Shown here: piece after piece, positions 1 to 7,225 of the stretch | Layout of the letters: each line of letters begins with the position of its first letter | How positions within the stretch are numbered: position 1 is the stretch's first letter | Origin: Ruminiclostridium sp. | GTDB taxonomy: Bacteria; Bacillota_A; Clostridia; Oscillospirales; Ruminococcaceae | Length of the DNA: 9,437 nucleotides | NCBI GenBank assembly: GCA_017550775.1 | Contig: JAFZOA010000442.1 | Span: forward strand, 1 to 9,437 | Direction of reading: 5' to 3' | Made by a program: the position numbers and the translations under genes | The notes under the pieces: model-generated | Databases searched by the model: none | What the model was told of the DNA's origin: nothing | What the model saw: only the letters and a program-made list of their open reading frames with translations

Positions 1-891
1 GTCGGCGCATTTGCTCCGAAGGTCGGCGGAGCTCCCGCAAATGTCTGCGCGGCGTTCTCGCGGCTCGGCGGGAAATCGAGGCTGCTGACCCAGCTCGGCG
101 ACGACCCGTTCGGACACAAGATCATGCATGAGCTTGCGGAAGTAGGGGTGGACACCGGCTGTATCTCGCTCACGGAGGAAGCGAACACGGCGCTCGCGTT
201 CGTGTCGCTCGGCGAGAACGGAGACCGGACATTCTCCTTCTACCGCAAGCCCTCCGCGGATATGCTCTACACGCCGGAAAGCGTGAGGGAGGAATACTTC
301 GACGACGTTTTCGCTCTGCACTTCTGCAGCGTTTCTATCGGCGACTTCCCGATGAAGGAGGCGCACAGACGTGCTATCGACATCATACGCGGCAGGGGAG
401 GTATAGTAAGCTTTGACCCGAACCTGCGGTTCAACCTCTGGGACATCAGAGAGGCGCTGCAAAAGGCGGTGAGGGAGTTCATACCGCTGAGCGACATTGT
501 GAAGCTGTCGGAGGACGAGCTGGAATTTGTCACCGGCGAGGACGATATCGCAATGGGCGCGCATACGCTGTTCGAGCAGGGTGTAAAGCTTGTTTTGTAC
601 ACCTGCGGCAGTAAGGGCGCATACGCTTTCACGAAGAACACGAACGCGTATTCTCCTGCGCATAAGGTCGAGGCGGTCGATACTACGGGAGCGGGTGACG
701 GCTTCACGGGGGCGTTCCTCTGGAAGCTGAGACAGATATGCCCGGAGCGCGGCGGGCTCGGAGAGATACCCACGGAGAGCCTTACCGGGTGTCTCGGATT
801 TGCGAACAAGTTCTGCGCTATGAGCGTTCAGAGAAAAGGCGCGATAGCATCTTATCCGACAGCGGACGAGATGCAGAAAATAAAACTGTAA
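1..891 (+). CDS. scrK: Fructokinase, PfkB family (5' end missing)
   Basis: The reading frame is open from the first base, so the start lies outside the window. The visible 296 residues cover nearly all of a usual 310-320 residue protein. Near the left edge is the PfkB N-terminal signature GGAPANVCAAFSRLGG (fragment residues 9-24). Near the C-terminus is the second signature DTTGAGDGF (227-235), whose Asp233 would be the catalytic base next to the anion hole. The stretch RTFSFYRKPSADMLY is typical of bacterial fructokinases within this family, so the likely reaction is ATP + fructose to fructose 6-phosphate in the cytoplasm. The symbol is a family label; another ketose or sugar kinase cannot be excluded. 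It lies 19 bp upstream of ptsH in the same direction, suggesting one transcript linking sugar phosphorylation with PTS transport. The first in-frame ATG at 124 is internal, because conserved signature 1 lies before it. Confidence 0.9.
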   Translation, partial: VGAFAPKVGGAPANVCAAFSRLGGKSRLLTQLGDDPFGHKIMHELAEVGVDTGCISLTEEANTALAFVSLGENGDRTFSFYRKPSADMLYTPESVREEYFDDVFALHFCSVSIGDFPMKEAHRRAIDIIRGRGGIVSFDPNLRFNLWDIREALQKAVREFIPLSDIVKLSEDELEFVTGEDDIAMGAHTLFEQGVKLVLYTCGSKGAYAFTKNTNAYSPAHKVEAVDTTGAGDGFTGAFLWKLRQICPERGGLGEIPTESLTGCLGFANKFCAMSVQRKGAIASYPTADEMQKIKL

Positions 892-910
892 TACGAAAGG
901 AATAATTATC

Positions 911-1171
911 ATGAAAGAATTTGCTTACACGATCAAGGACGAAATAGGGATCCACGCAAGACCCGCAGGCAACCTCGTAAAGCTGATAAAGGGCTTTTCG
1001 AGCAGCGTGACCATTGAGAAGGAAGGCAAGCCCGCCGTAAACGGTACCGCTCTGATGAAGCTCATGGGGCTCGGCGTTAAGTGCGGCGAGACGGTGAAGT
1101 TCACAGTTGAGGGCGACGACGAGGAAGCTGCTGTAAAGGCAATTGAGGAATTCATGAGCGCTAACCTGTAA
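911..1171 (+). CDS. ptsH: HPr, phosphocarrier protein of the PTS
   Basis: The 86-residue product has the normal HPr length and the phosphorylation motif GIHARPAG with His15, which takes phosphate from Enzyme I and passes it to sugar-specific EIIA domains. An AAAGGA ribosome site sits about 9 bp before the ATG. The second HPr landmark, Ser46 in the K-S-I-M-G-V type helix, is not conserved. The matching stretch reads VNGTALMKLMGLG, with one extra residue before it, so the serine position is Ala47 or Thr46 depending on gap placement. No serine occurs between residue 32 and residue 84. Classical HPr kinase control through Ser46 and CcpA is therefore doubtful. It is placed between the fructokinase and ptsI, which supports a general PTS role rather than a specialised paralogue, though the regulatory variant resembles paralogues seen in Clostridia. 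Confidence 0.95.
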   Translation: MKEFAYTIKDEIGIHARPAGNLVKLIKGFSSSVTIEKEGKPAVNGTALMKLMGLGVKCGETVKFTVEGDDEEAAVKAIEEFMSANL

Positions 1172-1200
1172 TTATTTAAACGAAAGGCGGGGTGACGGAT

Positions 1201-2832
1201 ATGGTCGTATATAAAGGCAAGGGAGTATATGGGGCTGTCGCGATAGGCAAGGTCTCGGTGTTCAAACGTCAGGCGGCTGCCGTTCGCCGCGTAAGTATTG
1301 AAGATACGGCGGCTGAGCTTGAAAGAGTGGAAGCTGCGAAAGCGATCGCGGTGGAACAGCTCACCGCGATACACGAAAAGGCTCTCAAAGAGGTCGGAGA
1401 AGCCAACGCCGAGATATTCGAGATACACATTATGATGCTCGATGACGAGGACTACAACGACTCCATAAAGAGCATCATCGAAACACAGAAGGTCAATGCC
1501 GAGTATGCTGTGGCGGAGACCTCGGACAATTTCGCGGAGATGTTCGCGAACATGGACGACGCGTATATGCAGGCGCGCTCCGCGGACGTTAAGGACATCT
1601 CCAACCGTCTTATCGCGTGCATGAGCGAGGGCGGCGGAAGTTCGGAAAGCCCGGACGAGAAGATGATCGTCTGCGCGGACGACCTCGCGCCGAGTGAGAC
1701 GGTATCGCTCGACAAGGACAAGGTGCTCGCGTTCGTTACCGCGTTCGGTTCGTCCAACTCGCACACCGCGATACTTGCCCGGAACATGAATATCCCCGCA
1801 GTCATAGGCGTGGGAGAGGACTTTCTGAACGGTATTGCGGACGGCGATATGATGATCGTTGACGGTCACACCGGGGAAGTGTTCGTATATCCCGACGAGG
1901 ACACGATAAAGCGGCTCACCGCAAAGCAGGAGGAGGACGCGCGCAAGAAGAAGCTGCTCCAGGAGCTAAAAGGCAAGGATAACGTGACGCTCGACGGCAC
2001 GAAGATCAAGGTATATGCAAACATAGGCGGCGTCGGAAGTATCGGCGCTGTCCTCGCCAACGACGCGGGCGGCATCGGTCTGTTCCGCAGCGAGTTCCTG
2101 TACCTTGAAAGTGAGGATTACCCTACCGAGGAACAGCAGTTCACCGCATACCGTAAGGTCCTCGAAAGCATGGCGGGAAAGAAGGTCATTATCCGCACGC
2201 TCGATATCGGAGCCGACAAGCAGATCGGCTATTTCGACCTCGACAAGGAGGACAATCCGGCGCTCGGATTCCGCGCCATACGCATTTGCCTCACCCGACC
2301 GGAGATATTCAGGACTCAGCTCCGCGCACTGTACAGAGCGTCGGCGTTCGGCGAGCTCGGGATAATGTTCCCGATGATAACCAGCGTTTCCGAGGTGGAG
2401 AAGTGCCTCGCGCTTTGTGATGAAGTTAAGAAGGAGCTGGACAGCGAGGGTATAAAGTACAGCGACAAGACCGAGGTCGGCATCATGATCGAGACTCCGG
2501 CTGCTGCGGTCATAAGCGACAAGCTTGCTCCGCTGGTAGATTTCTTCAGCGTCGGCACCAATGACCTGACGCAGTACACCCTTGCCTGTGACAGACAGAA
2601 TGCCAAGCTTGAAGCGTTCGTCGATACCCACCACGAAGCTGTGCTGCGGCTTATCGGGATGTCGGCGAATAACGCACACGCGAACGGTGCGTGGATAGGG
2701 ATTTGCGGAGAGCTCGCGGCAGATCTTGCACTTACCGAAACGTTCCTGCGAATGGGAATTGACGAGCTTTCGGTATCGCCGCCGTATGTTCTTCCGCTGC
2801 GTGAGAAGATCCGGAGCATAAATCTCGGTTGA
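1201..2832 (+). CDS. ptsI: Enzyme I of the PTS (PEP-protein phosphotransferase)
   Basis: This soluble enzyme autophosphorylates with phosphoenolpyruvate and hands the phosphate to HPr His15. I chose ATG 1201: the AGGCGGGG ribosome site at 1186-1193 lies 7 bp upstream, whereas the in-frame GTG at 1192 overlaps that site. The product has 543 residues. The active histidine is His188 in SNSHTAILAR, the PEP-utilising swivel domain. The C-terminal barrel carries DFFSVGTNDLTQY (447-459, PEP-utilising signature 2) and the catalytic cysteine Cys502 in GICGELAAD. These positions match classical Enzyme I almost residue for residue. The protein stops about 30 residues earlier than the usual 570-575, just after GIDELSVSPPYVLPLREKI. 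All catalytic residues are present, so it should be active. The gap of 29 bp after ptsH indicates one operon. The stop codon lies inside a hairpin (2811-2840). Confidence 0.97.
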   Translation: MVVYKGKGVYGAVAIGKVSVFKRQAAAVRRVSIEDTAAELERVEAAKAIAVEQLTAIHEKALKEVGEANAEIFEIHIMMLDDEDYNDSIKSIIETQKVNAEYAVAETSDNFAEMFANMDDAYMQARSADVKDISNRLIACMSEGGGSSESPDEKMIVCADDLAPSETVSLDKDKVLAFVTAFGSSNSHTAILARNMNIPAVIGVGEDFLNGIADGDMMIVDGHTGEVFVYPDEDTIKRLTAKQEEDARKKKLLQELKGKDNVTLDGTKIKVYANIGGVGSIGAVLANDAGGIGLFRSEFLYLESEDYPTEEQQFTAYRKVLESMAGKKVIIRTLDIGADKQIGYFDLDKEDNPALGFRAIRICLTRPEIFRTQLRALYRASAFGELGIMFPMITSVSEVEKCLALCDEVKKELDSEGIKYSDKTEVGIMIETPAAAVISDKLAPLVDFFSVGTNDLTQYTLACDRQNAKLEAFVDTHHEAVLRLIGMSANNAHANGAWIGICGELAADLALTETFLRMGIDELSVSPPYVLPLREKIRSINLG

Positions 2833-2860
2833 TGCTCCGGGATAAGATCTTAATTCTTCT
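2811..2860 (+). terminator. Possible weak intrinsic terminator after ptsI
   Basis: A perfect 9-bp stem CCGGAGCAT (2811-2819) / ATGCTCCGG (2832-2840) has a 12-nt loop that holds the ptsI stop codon. A T-rich but interrupted tract follows (2850-2860). It would end or attenuate the fructokinase-ptsH-ptsI transcript. The poor T-tract keeps confidence low. Confidence 0.4.
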
Positions 2861-2899
2861 GATAGCAAGTATTCTGTTGTAAAAACATGGTGAAAAGTC

Positions 2900-3442
2900 A
2901 TGAAAAAAATAAAAGCTGCTGCTGTGTCAGCGTTTTCTGCAGTTATATTGTTATCATCCTGCAGCGCGGGAGGTTTCCCTGCGCAGACCGATCCGCCCAC
3001 AGATCAGTTCAGAAACGGCTACGGCGGGTATGTGGTGGATATTGAACAGGAACAGGATTACAGCAAAATTACCGCGTTTACCGATAAAGCGGTGTACCCG
3101 CTTGATTTCGACAAGATAACGGTTACTGTTAAGAACGAAAACGCTGGTAAGGGCTTTTATTTCTTCGACATACCGGTCATTGAGTATAACGACAATGGGA
3201 AATGGATACGCCTCAATTACTCTCCGAAAAGCTATGAGATACCGGAACAATGGGCGTTCTGCGGCATTGAAAACGCTCCCGAAAAACAATTCAGTACGGT
3301 AATGTCGATTTTCCGAGATATGCTTGATGGAAACTGGAAAACCGGAGAGTACCGCGCGGTCGTTTTTGCGGGAACGGAGATGATCTACGCTCCGTTTGGT
3401 ATAAGCGAGTCTGTTGGTACTACTGAAACAGAGATAAGCTGA
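2900..3442 (+). CDS. Small secreted lipoprotein, Ig-like fold likely
   Basis: The 180-residue product starts with a lipoprotein signal peptide: KKIK, a hydrophobic stretch to about residue 18, then the lipobox LSSC with Cys21 as the expected lipidated residue. The mature part has no catalytic motif I recognise. Residues about 51-150 (KITAFTDKAVYPLDFDKITVTVKNENAGKG...), with alternating strands and the pattern 'yp.d..kitvtvkN', look like a bacterial Ig-like beta-sandwich of the kind found in clostridial lipoproteins. That assignment is by pattern only. It would be anchored on the outer face of the cell membrane; the role is unknown. It lies 67 bp after ptsI and may be transcribed separately. 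The ribosome site is modest (GGTGA about 7 bp before the ATG). A good terminator follows at 3477-3508, so it closes the chromosomal block left of the tRNA junction. Confidence 0.85.
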   Translation: MKKIKAAAVSAFSAVILLSSCSAGGFPAQTDPPTDQFRNGYGGYVVDIEQEQDYSKITAFTDKAVYPLDFDKITVTVKNENAGKGFYFFDIPVIEYNDNGKWIRLNYSPKSYEIPEQWAFCGIENAPEKQFSTVMSIFRDMLDGNWKTGEYRAVVFAGTEMIYAPFGISESVGTTETEIS

Positions 3443-3476
3443 CCAACTGAACGGGTATATTTACGAAGTAAGGAAA

Positions 3477-3520
3477 ACCGGCGGGGTACAATTTCATACC
3501 CAGCCGGTCACTTTATTATT
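3477..3520. terminator. Intrinsic terminator after the lipoprotein gene
   Basis: Stem 3477-3488 pairs with 3497-3508 (12 bp with one G-A mismatch, ACCGGC.GGGTA type) around an 8-nt loop. On the + strand it is followed by a T-rich tract (3511-3520). On the minus strand the stem is followed by TTTT, so it may work both ways, between the convergent lipoprotein and integrase transcripts. Confidence 0.75.
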
Positions 3521-3582
3521 CGATTGTCATTAATTCAATGTCCTATCGGTATCACAACTCCGAAGTATGCCTTATCTGAATA

Positions 3583-3627
3583 AAAACAGACAAATCCGAG
3601 CCATAGCGGTTCGGATTTGTTTGTTTT
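3583..3627. terminator. Long terminator hairpin directly after the tRNA 3' end
   Basis: Arms 3583-3602 and 3608-3627 pair over 20 bp (two G-T pairs) around a 5-nt loop. The core reads ACAAATCCGA / TCGGATTTGT. Read on the minus strand it begins right after the encoded CCA of the tRNA fragment and ends in TTTTT, the layout of a tRNA gene's own terminator. It now also lies downstream of the integrase gene (stop at 3892) and probably ends that transcript. The + strand reading also ends in a T-rich arm, so it may act in both directions. Confidence 0.8.
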
Positions 3628-3649
3628 GGCTCCTGCTACTGGACTTGAA
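3627..3649 (-). other. tRNA-Asn-like 3' end: attachment site (att) of an integrated element
   Basis: Read on the minus strand, these 23 bases are a T-loop TTCAAGT, the 3' half of a T-stem (CCAGT), an acceptor strand (AGCAGGA), discriminator G and encoded CCA. The 5' half of the T-stem and the rest of a tRNA are absent: the base before the T-loop does not pair with C61. Compared from memory with E. coli tRNA-Asn, 19 of 23 positions agree. An acceptor beginning with U1 and discriminator G73 also fit Asn. Such a 3' fragment next to a tyrosine integrase is the classic displaced half of an attachment site. DNA to the left (tRNA terminator, lipoprotein, PTS genes) would be host and DNA to the right would be the element. 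The intact tRNA copy is not in this window. Confidence 0.7.
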
Positions 3650-3891
3650 TTGACCTTTGCGCTTTTTGCGTTTTCAGGCATATTCAAGAGAAGTCGCTTA
3701 TAATGCGGCTTCGCAGCATCCCAACTTTTGTAGCTTGTGGTCATTTGACGTATGTATTTGTAACAATAACGACCAAAATAAAACCAATTTTTCCTGCTAT
3801 TCCGCATAACCGAGCCATTCAGTCGCCCTCTTGATGACCGATTTTTCATTTTGGTCAACAAGCGGGCAACTTTTGTTTTTCGGCGCATTCT
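3650..3891. other. Non-coding strip between att and integrase, with candidate integrase arm sites
   Basis: No credible gene is present. The open minus-strand frame here (start at 3888) reads straight through the tRNA fragment and its terminator, so it is treated as accidental. The strip holds GGTCATTTGAC (3739-3749), AATAACGACCAA (3765-3776) and TTTTGGTCAAC (3849-3859). The same words recur, in a similar order, at 8704-8857. A position between att and the integrase gene is where arm-type binding sites of tyrosine integrases are expected. Confidence 0.45.
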
Positions 3892-5082
3892 TTACGCTCT
3901 CTTTGCTATCGGCAACTGCGGGATAGCCTGCGTTACGACTTCGCTTATGTGCTTGTCATTGTTCCTGAGCGTATGGGCATAAATTCCGAGCGTTACATCC
4001 GGGCGGGCGTGTCCTGCACGCTTTGCGATGTCCGGAACACTTATTCCTGCCTGCAACTGTAAGCTGATCGAAGTGTGTCTGAACTGGTGCGGGTGGAATG
4101 TCGGCAGTCCGTGTTTCTTTGTGAAGTTCCTGATCCATTCGCGTACCGTGTTCGGTGAGAGATACTCACCCGGATACTTTGTCGAGGAAAATACTGCTCT
4201 TTCGTCGATGTTCCATTCTCTGTTTCTGATCGCTCCGAAGAGACACTTCTGACGGTATTCCAGCAGCATATTCATTATTCCGTCGTCCATATACAGATAC
4301 CGTTCTCCCGCCGTGGTCTTGCACCCGTCCTCAACGTGTCTGCCTGTCTTGTCGTGGACGAAATGCCTGTGAATGTGTATGCAGTTTTCATTGAAATCAA
4401 TATCGTCCCAACTCAATGCACACAGCTCTCCGATACGGCAACCCATTGAAAGCAGCAAACTGAAAAGCACCTGATAAACATAATACTTTTCATATGAGAA
4501 CAATTCGGTGTAGAATTTGTTGAGTTCGTCCTCCGTGAGTGCAACCACCGTGTTTTTGTTGCGCTTCGGCGGCATTGCAGCGTCAGCGTAATTTCTCGGA
4601 ACAACACCCTCTTTGTACGCGACCTCCATAACATTTCTGATAAATCCGTGGAGTTCGTGAACGTAGCTTTTGGATGTTCCCGAGTTTAGCAGTTCCGAAT
4701 ACGCATTGTTCAGAGCCTTCGGAAGTAGATCCTTCAACTGAATGTGTCCGATGATCGGTTTCAGTTTCTGGAGTTTTATCCGATAGTTGTACGCTGTTGA
4801 GCTTGCGATACACGACTGCTCCTTGCTTTTTACGACGTACTCGGCATACTCCGCGAAGGTTATCCGCGAGTCGCATACGGTCTGCTCCTCGACACCTTTC
4901 TCGAAGATCGCTGCTTGCTTCTCTGCATTTTTTCTGTTCCAGCTTTCGCTCTTGCTGTTGTCGTACTTGACCGAAAGATTTTTGAATACCTGCTTTCCCG
5001 TGTCGGTATCACGATGATCGAACACGCGAATGCGATATGATGTGATCTTACCGTCCTTGTTCCTGCGTTCCTGAATGTTCAT
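3892..5082 (-). CDS. Tyrosine-type site-specific integrase
   Basis: The 396-residue product has the three-part build of Tn916/phage-type integrases. Residues about 1-65 are an arm-binding domain (GKITSYRIRVFD...), about 72-165 are a SAM-like core-binding domain, and about 180-375 are the catalytic domain. All catalytic residues are visible: Arg216 (GCRIGEL), Lys255 in the beta-hairpin, His332 and Arg335 (HQFRH), His358 (GHARPDVT) and the nucleophile Tyr368 (GIYAH). It looks intact and active. It would cut and rejoin DNA at the att site in the tRNA 3' end, whose CCA is 262 bp beyond its stop codon. ATG 5082 follows GGGGGTGAGG closely. Two strong promoters (5177-5205 and 5256-5284) face it. Base composition is visibly more AT-rich than the flanking PTS and sigma genes, in line with acquisition. 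No excisionase gene is seen next to it. Confidence 0.95.
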   Translation of the reverse strand: MNIQERRNKDGKITSYRIRVFDHRDTDTGKQVFKNLSVKYDNSKSESWNRKNAEKQAAIFEKGVEEQTVCDSRITFAEYAEYVVKSKEQSCIASSTAYNYRIKLQKLKPIIGHIQLKDLLPKALNNAYSELLNSGTSKSYVHELHGFIRNVMEVAYKEGVVPRNYADAAMPPKRNKNTVVALTEDELNKFYTELFSYEKYYVYQVLFSLLLSMGCRIGELCALSWDDIDFNENCIHIHRHFVHDKTGRHVEDGCKTTAGERYLYMDDGIMNMLLEYRQKCLFGAIRNREWNIDERAVFSSTKYPGEYLSPNTVREWIRNFTKKHGLPTFHPHQFRHTSISLQLQAGISVPDIAKRAGHARPDVTLGIYAHTLRNNDKHISEVVTQAIPQLPIAKRA

Positions 5083-5176
5083 ATCCTCACCCCCATTTTA
5101 TTTCCGAAGATGACGATATATTTTGACTGTCTTTTCATTTAATCCTGCCTTTCCGACAGCCGAATATTCTGTGATT

Positions 5177-5205
5177 ATTATAGCACAAAATTTCCGGCTT
5201 GTCTA
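5177..5205 (-). promoter_or_regulatory. Sigma-A promoter for the integrase (proximal)
   Basis: On the minus strand TAGACA (5205-5200) is followed after exactly 17 bp by a perfect TATAAT (5182-5177). The expected start is near 5170, giving a leader of roughly 90 nt before ATG 5082. Confidence 0.65.
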
Positions 5206-5255
5206 CTGTTTTATGTACGGCATTTTATTAAATGCTTCGGAAATCTTGTGAGCTT

Positions 5256-5284
5256 ATTATACCAAAGAGAACGCGAAAAGTCAA
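5256..5284 (-). promoter_or_regulatory. Sigma-A promoter for the integrase (distal)
   Basis: On the minus strand TTGACT (5284-5279) is followed after exactly 17 bp by a perfect TATAAT (5261-5256). This is closer to consensus than the proximal one. It sits immediately after hairpin 5289-5329. Its transcript would run about 170 nt before the integrase start and pass through the proximal promoter. Confidence 0.7.
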
Positions 5285-5329
5285 ACAACAAAGGGCTTTA
5301 CAACGCCATTTGCAAAGTAAAGTCCTTTG
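5280..5329 (-). terminator. Hairpin insulating the integrase promoters
   Basis: Arms 5289-5301 and 5317-5329 pair over 13 bp (core AAAGGACTTTAC / GTAAAGCCCTTT on the minus strand, one G-T pair) around a 15-nt loop. On the minus strand the stem is followed by TTGTTGTTTGACT, a T-rich tract that overlaps the -35 box of the distal promoter. It would stop read-through from the sigma unit upstream before new initiation begins. Confidence 0.5.
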
Positions 5330-5587
5330 AGGTTATTTGAAGTATTTTGAAGTTAAATTTCACCCGATTGTGCATATAGCTGCTTTTCTCGAAAGTTACC
5401 ACAAAATACTAAATGATTATTGTGAGTCTCGTAGAATTTGATTTTTTTCAAATCCGTTTAATGAGCGGCGGCATTTTTTCTCGAAGAGCGCACGATACCA
5501 TCTCGGTGGTATATAAGTGCGCACTTATTAACATAGGCCAACAAGCGCACGTGTCAAAACCCGTGCGCTTGTAAATGTAATCTGATA
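5330..5587. other. Intergenic stretch with a cluster of GCGCAC stem-loops
   Basis: No gene is seen. The right part (5488-5572) carries four copies of one hexamer in alternating sense: GCGCAC 5488-5493, GTGCGC 5517-5522, GCGCAC 5545-5550, GTGCGC 5563-5568. The first two close a stem-loop with an inner ATACCA/TGGTAT stem (5495-5500 / 5507-5512). The second lies in a 16-bp palindrome ATAAGTGCGCACTTAT (5513-5528). The last two form an 11-bp stem (5541-5551 / 5562-5572) that follows the stop of the minus-strand gene at 5588 and may end it, though its T-tract is poor. The left part (5330-5480) is AT-rich with a small ATTTGA/TCAAAT hairpin. Confidence 0.45.
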
Positions 5588-7225
5588 TCACTTTTTCGGT
5601 ACGAACCGCAGATAATAAATTTTCTCCTTGCTGTCAATATCGGTATGTATCTTTCCGTCCTTTACATCAGTCCCGATATTGCCCTCGGTTATAACAACAT
5701 CAGGAATTCCGATGACATTGACGGACTGCGATGAAAAATCGAGCGTGCTGCCGAGAGTCGGGAACATTTCAAGGCTATACGTTATATCGCCCGTGCTCCT
5801 GTCAACATCCATGTACGCCTCGCGCGTGAGTTTTGCGGTCACAGTCACACTGCTGCCCGCGGGTATCGTCACATCAAACGTGGAGTACATAATGCGTTCA
5901 CATCTTACTGCGTCCTCGATCTGGAACTGCAGGTCGCCGAGCCCCATATATCTTTCTATCGGTCTGTCGGAATACGCTCCGTATCTGCTCAGATACTTGA
6001 TTACCGTGTCGCAGAGCGCTTTCTCGGACAGCAGACCCTTCTTACAGCTCTCATACGCTCCGGAGCAGTTCCAGTCCTTCTCCACGGACGCAAGTATTAT
6101 TCTCGGCAGCAGCTCGCCGTAGGTCATTTCAAGCCGCTCTACCTCGCCATATATATGAGACACCTCGGTGCCGGGTTCGCAAGCGCCGTTCGGATAACCG
6201 TTCAGGGTAACGTCGCTTATGTCGTCACCGCGGACTATAATAAATCTGTCGCCTGTGTAGAGCTGACCGTCACGCAGGAAAAAGCTGTCTGTGCGGGAAG
6301 CGCTGTTCTCATTGCAGCCATTGAAGCCGAAAGAGGTTATCCGTGTGTTGTCCCCGAGCTTATAGCTGACTGCGATTGCCGCCGCGCCCGTAGTTCCGAC
6401 GGAATCGCCGTAGTCGTGTACGCGGTAAACTATCACCGGCTCGTCAAAGGTCGGAGCCGCCGCAAGAGCGTTCTGCAAGTATGTTCCGTCACCCAACAGC
6501 CCGATATACTCATCGTAACTGTGGAAATCATCAAGGTTAGAGCTGTCGCTCTGCGCGGGGTAAGCTGCGCTCGAAAATGCTCCGCTGTAGCCGCCCGCGA
6601 CAAACTCAGCCTTTATTTCCGAGCCGTTAACCGTTATCGTCGGATAATTCGCCCCCCATACACTCTCAGTCTGTGCGCCTTCAAGGTCATTCAACGCACA
6701 CCTGAACGGGTACATAAGCTTTACGGTTTTGTCCGCATCGGTCGAGTTCGTCAACGTGTAGCCGTCCACAGCGGTAAACACTCCCATATAGCGCCGGTCG
6801 CCTGCGTCAGCCAAATTGCCGAACAGATTTCCGCTTGTCATCTCGTACGTCAGCTCACGTTCCGCGGTAATGCCGTCGCAGTCTCCCGCCGCGGTTAGCG
6901 GTATTACCGGAGGCTTGTATCGCTCTATCCAGAAGTAATTGTCTCCGCCCGCAACAGTTCCGGCATCTCCACCGTATGCGGGTTGAGTAGTGACCGCTCC
7001 GGTTTGCTCCGTCGCCGAATTTGTGACAGGTATCCCTCCTGTGCCGGAAAGCGTTGAAACTGCAAAAACAGCCGCCCCGCCTACAAGACAAATGCTTGCC
7101 GCGATTCCGAGAGGCTTTATGAGCCACATCGGAGACTTTCTGAATTTATAGTCCGCCGCCTGTTCAATTATATCATCACGGATCTCCGTGACCGCGTCAT
7201 ACATTATCATGCCTTTGTCGCTCAT
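5588..7225 (-). CDS. Large single-pass membrane protein, probable anti-sigma factor / sensor of the adjacent ECF sigma
   Basis: The 545-residue product has a short cytoplasmic head (1-37) with the helix DAVTEIRDDIIEQAADYKF, one membrane segment (about 39-59, after KPLGIAASICLVGG) and an extracellular part of about 485 residues. That part starts with a Ser/Thr/Gly-rich linker and then has mixed strands, with no domain I can name. The start overlaps the sigma stop by four bases (ATGA), so the two are translationally coupled and made in step. The 'D.IT.I.DDII..A' head followed by a membrane helix is common in Clostridia proteins encoded behind ECF sigma factors, where it is thought to hold the sigma factor. 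It lacks the zinc anti-sigma motif HxxxCxxC. Role as anti-sigma is inferred from position and topology. The long outside part could sense a wall or envelope signal. A hairpin at 5541-5572 follows the stop. Confidence 0.7.
   Translation of the reverse strand: MSDKGMIMYDAVTEIRDDIIEQAADYKFRKSPMWLIKPLGIAASICLVGGAAVFAVSTLSGTGGIPVTNSATEQTGAVTTQPAYGGDAGTVAGGDNYFWIERYKPPVIPLTAAGDCDGITAERELTYEMTSGNLFGNLADAGDRRYMGVFTAVDGYTLTNSTDADKTVKLMYPFRCALNDLEGAQTESVWGANYPTITVNGSEIKAEFVAGGYSGAFSSAAYPAQSDSSNLDDFHSYDEYIGLLGDGTYLQNALAAAPTFDEPVIVYRVHDYGDSVGTTGAAAIAVSYKLGDNTRITSFGFNGCNENSASRTDSFFLRDGQLYTGDRFIIVRGDDISDVTLNGYPNGACEPGTEVSHIYGEVERLEMTYGELLPRIILASVEKDWNCSGAYESCKKGLLSEKALCDTVIKYLSRYGAYSDRPIERYMGLGDLQFQIEDAVRCERIMYSTFDVTIPAGSSVTVTAKLTREAYMDVDRSTGDITYSLEMFPTLGSTLDFSSQSVNVIGIPDVVITEGNIGTDVKDGKIHTDIDSKEKIYYLRFVPKK

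Noticed and set aside
1192..1200. GTG start for ptsI
   Set aside because: It overlaps the ribosome site, and ATG 1201 is correctly spaced and gives a classical Enzyme I N-terminus.
925..3000. Long minus-strand open frames of 314 and 344 residues over ptsH-ptsI
   Set aside because: Complement shadows of highly conserved PTS genes, with no recognisable domain.
3535..3888. 117-residue minus-strand open frame beside the integrase stop
   Set aside because: It reads through the tRNA 3' end and its terminator hairpin, has no domain and is most likely chance coding across the att junction.
6155..6898. 247-residue + strand open frame
   Set aside because: It lies antisense inside the putative anti-sigma gene. 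Composition is Arg/Val/Ala-rich as expected for the complement of a GC-rich gene, and it has no ribosome site.
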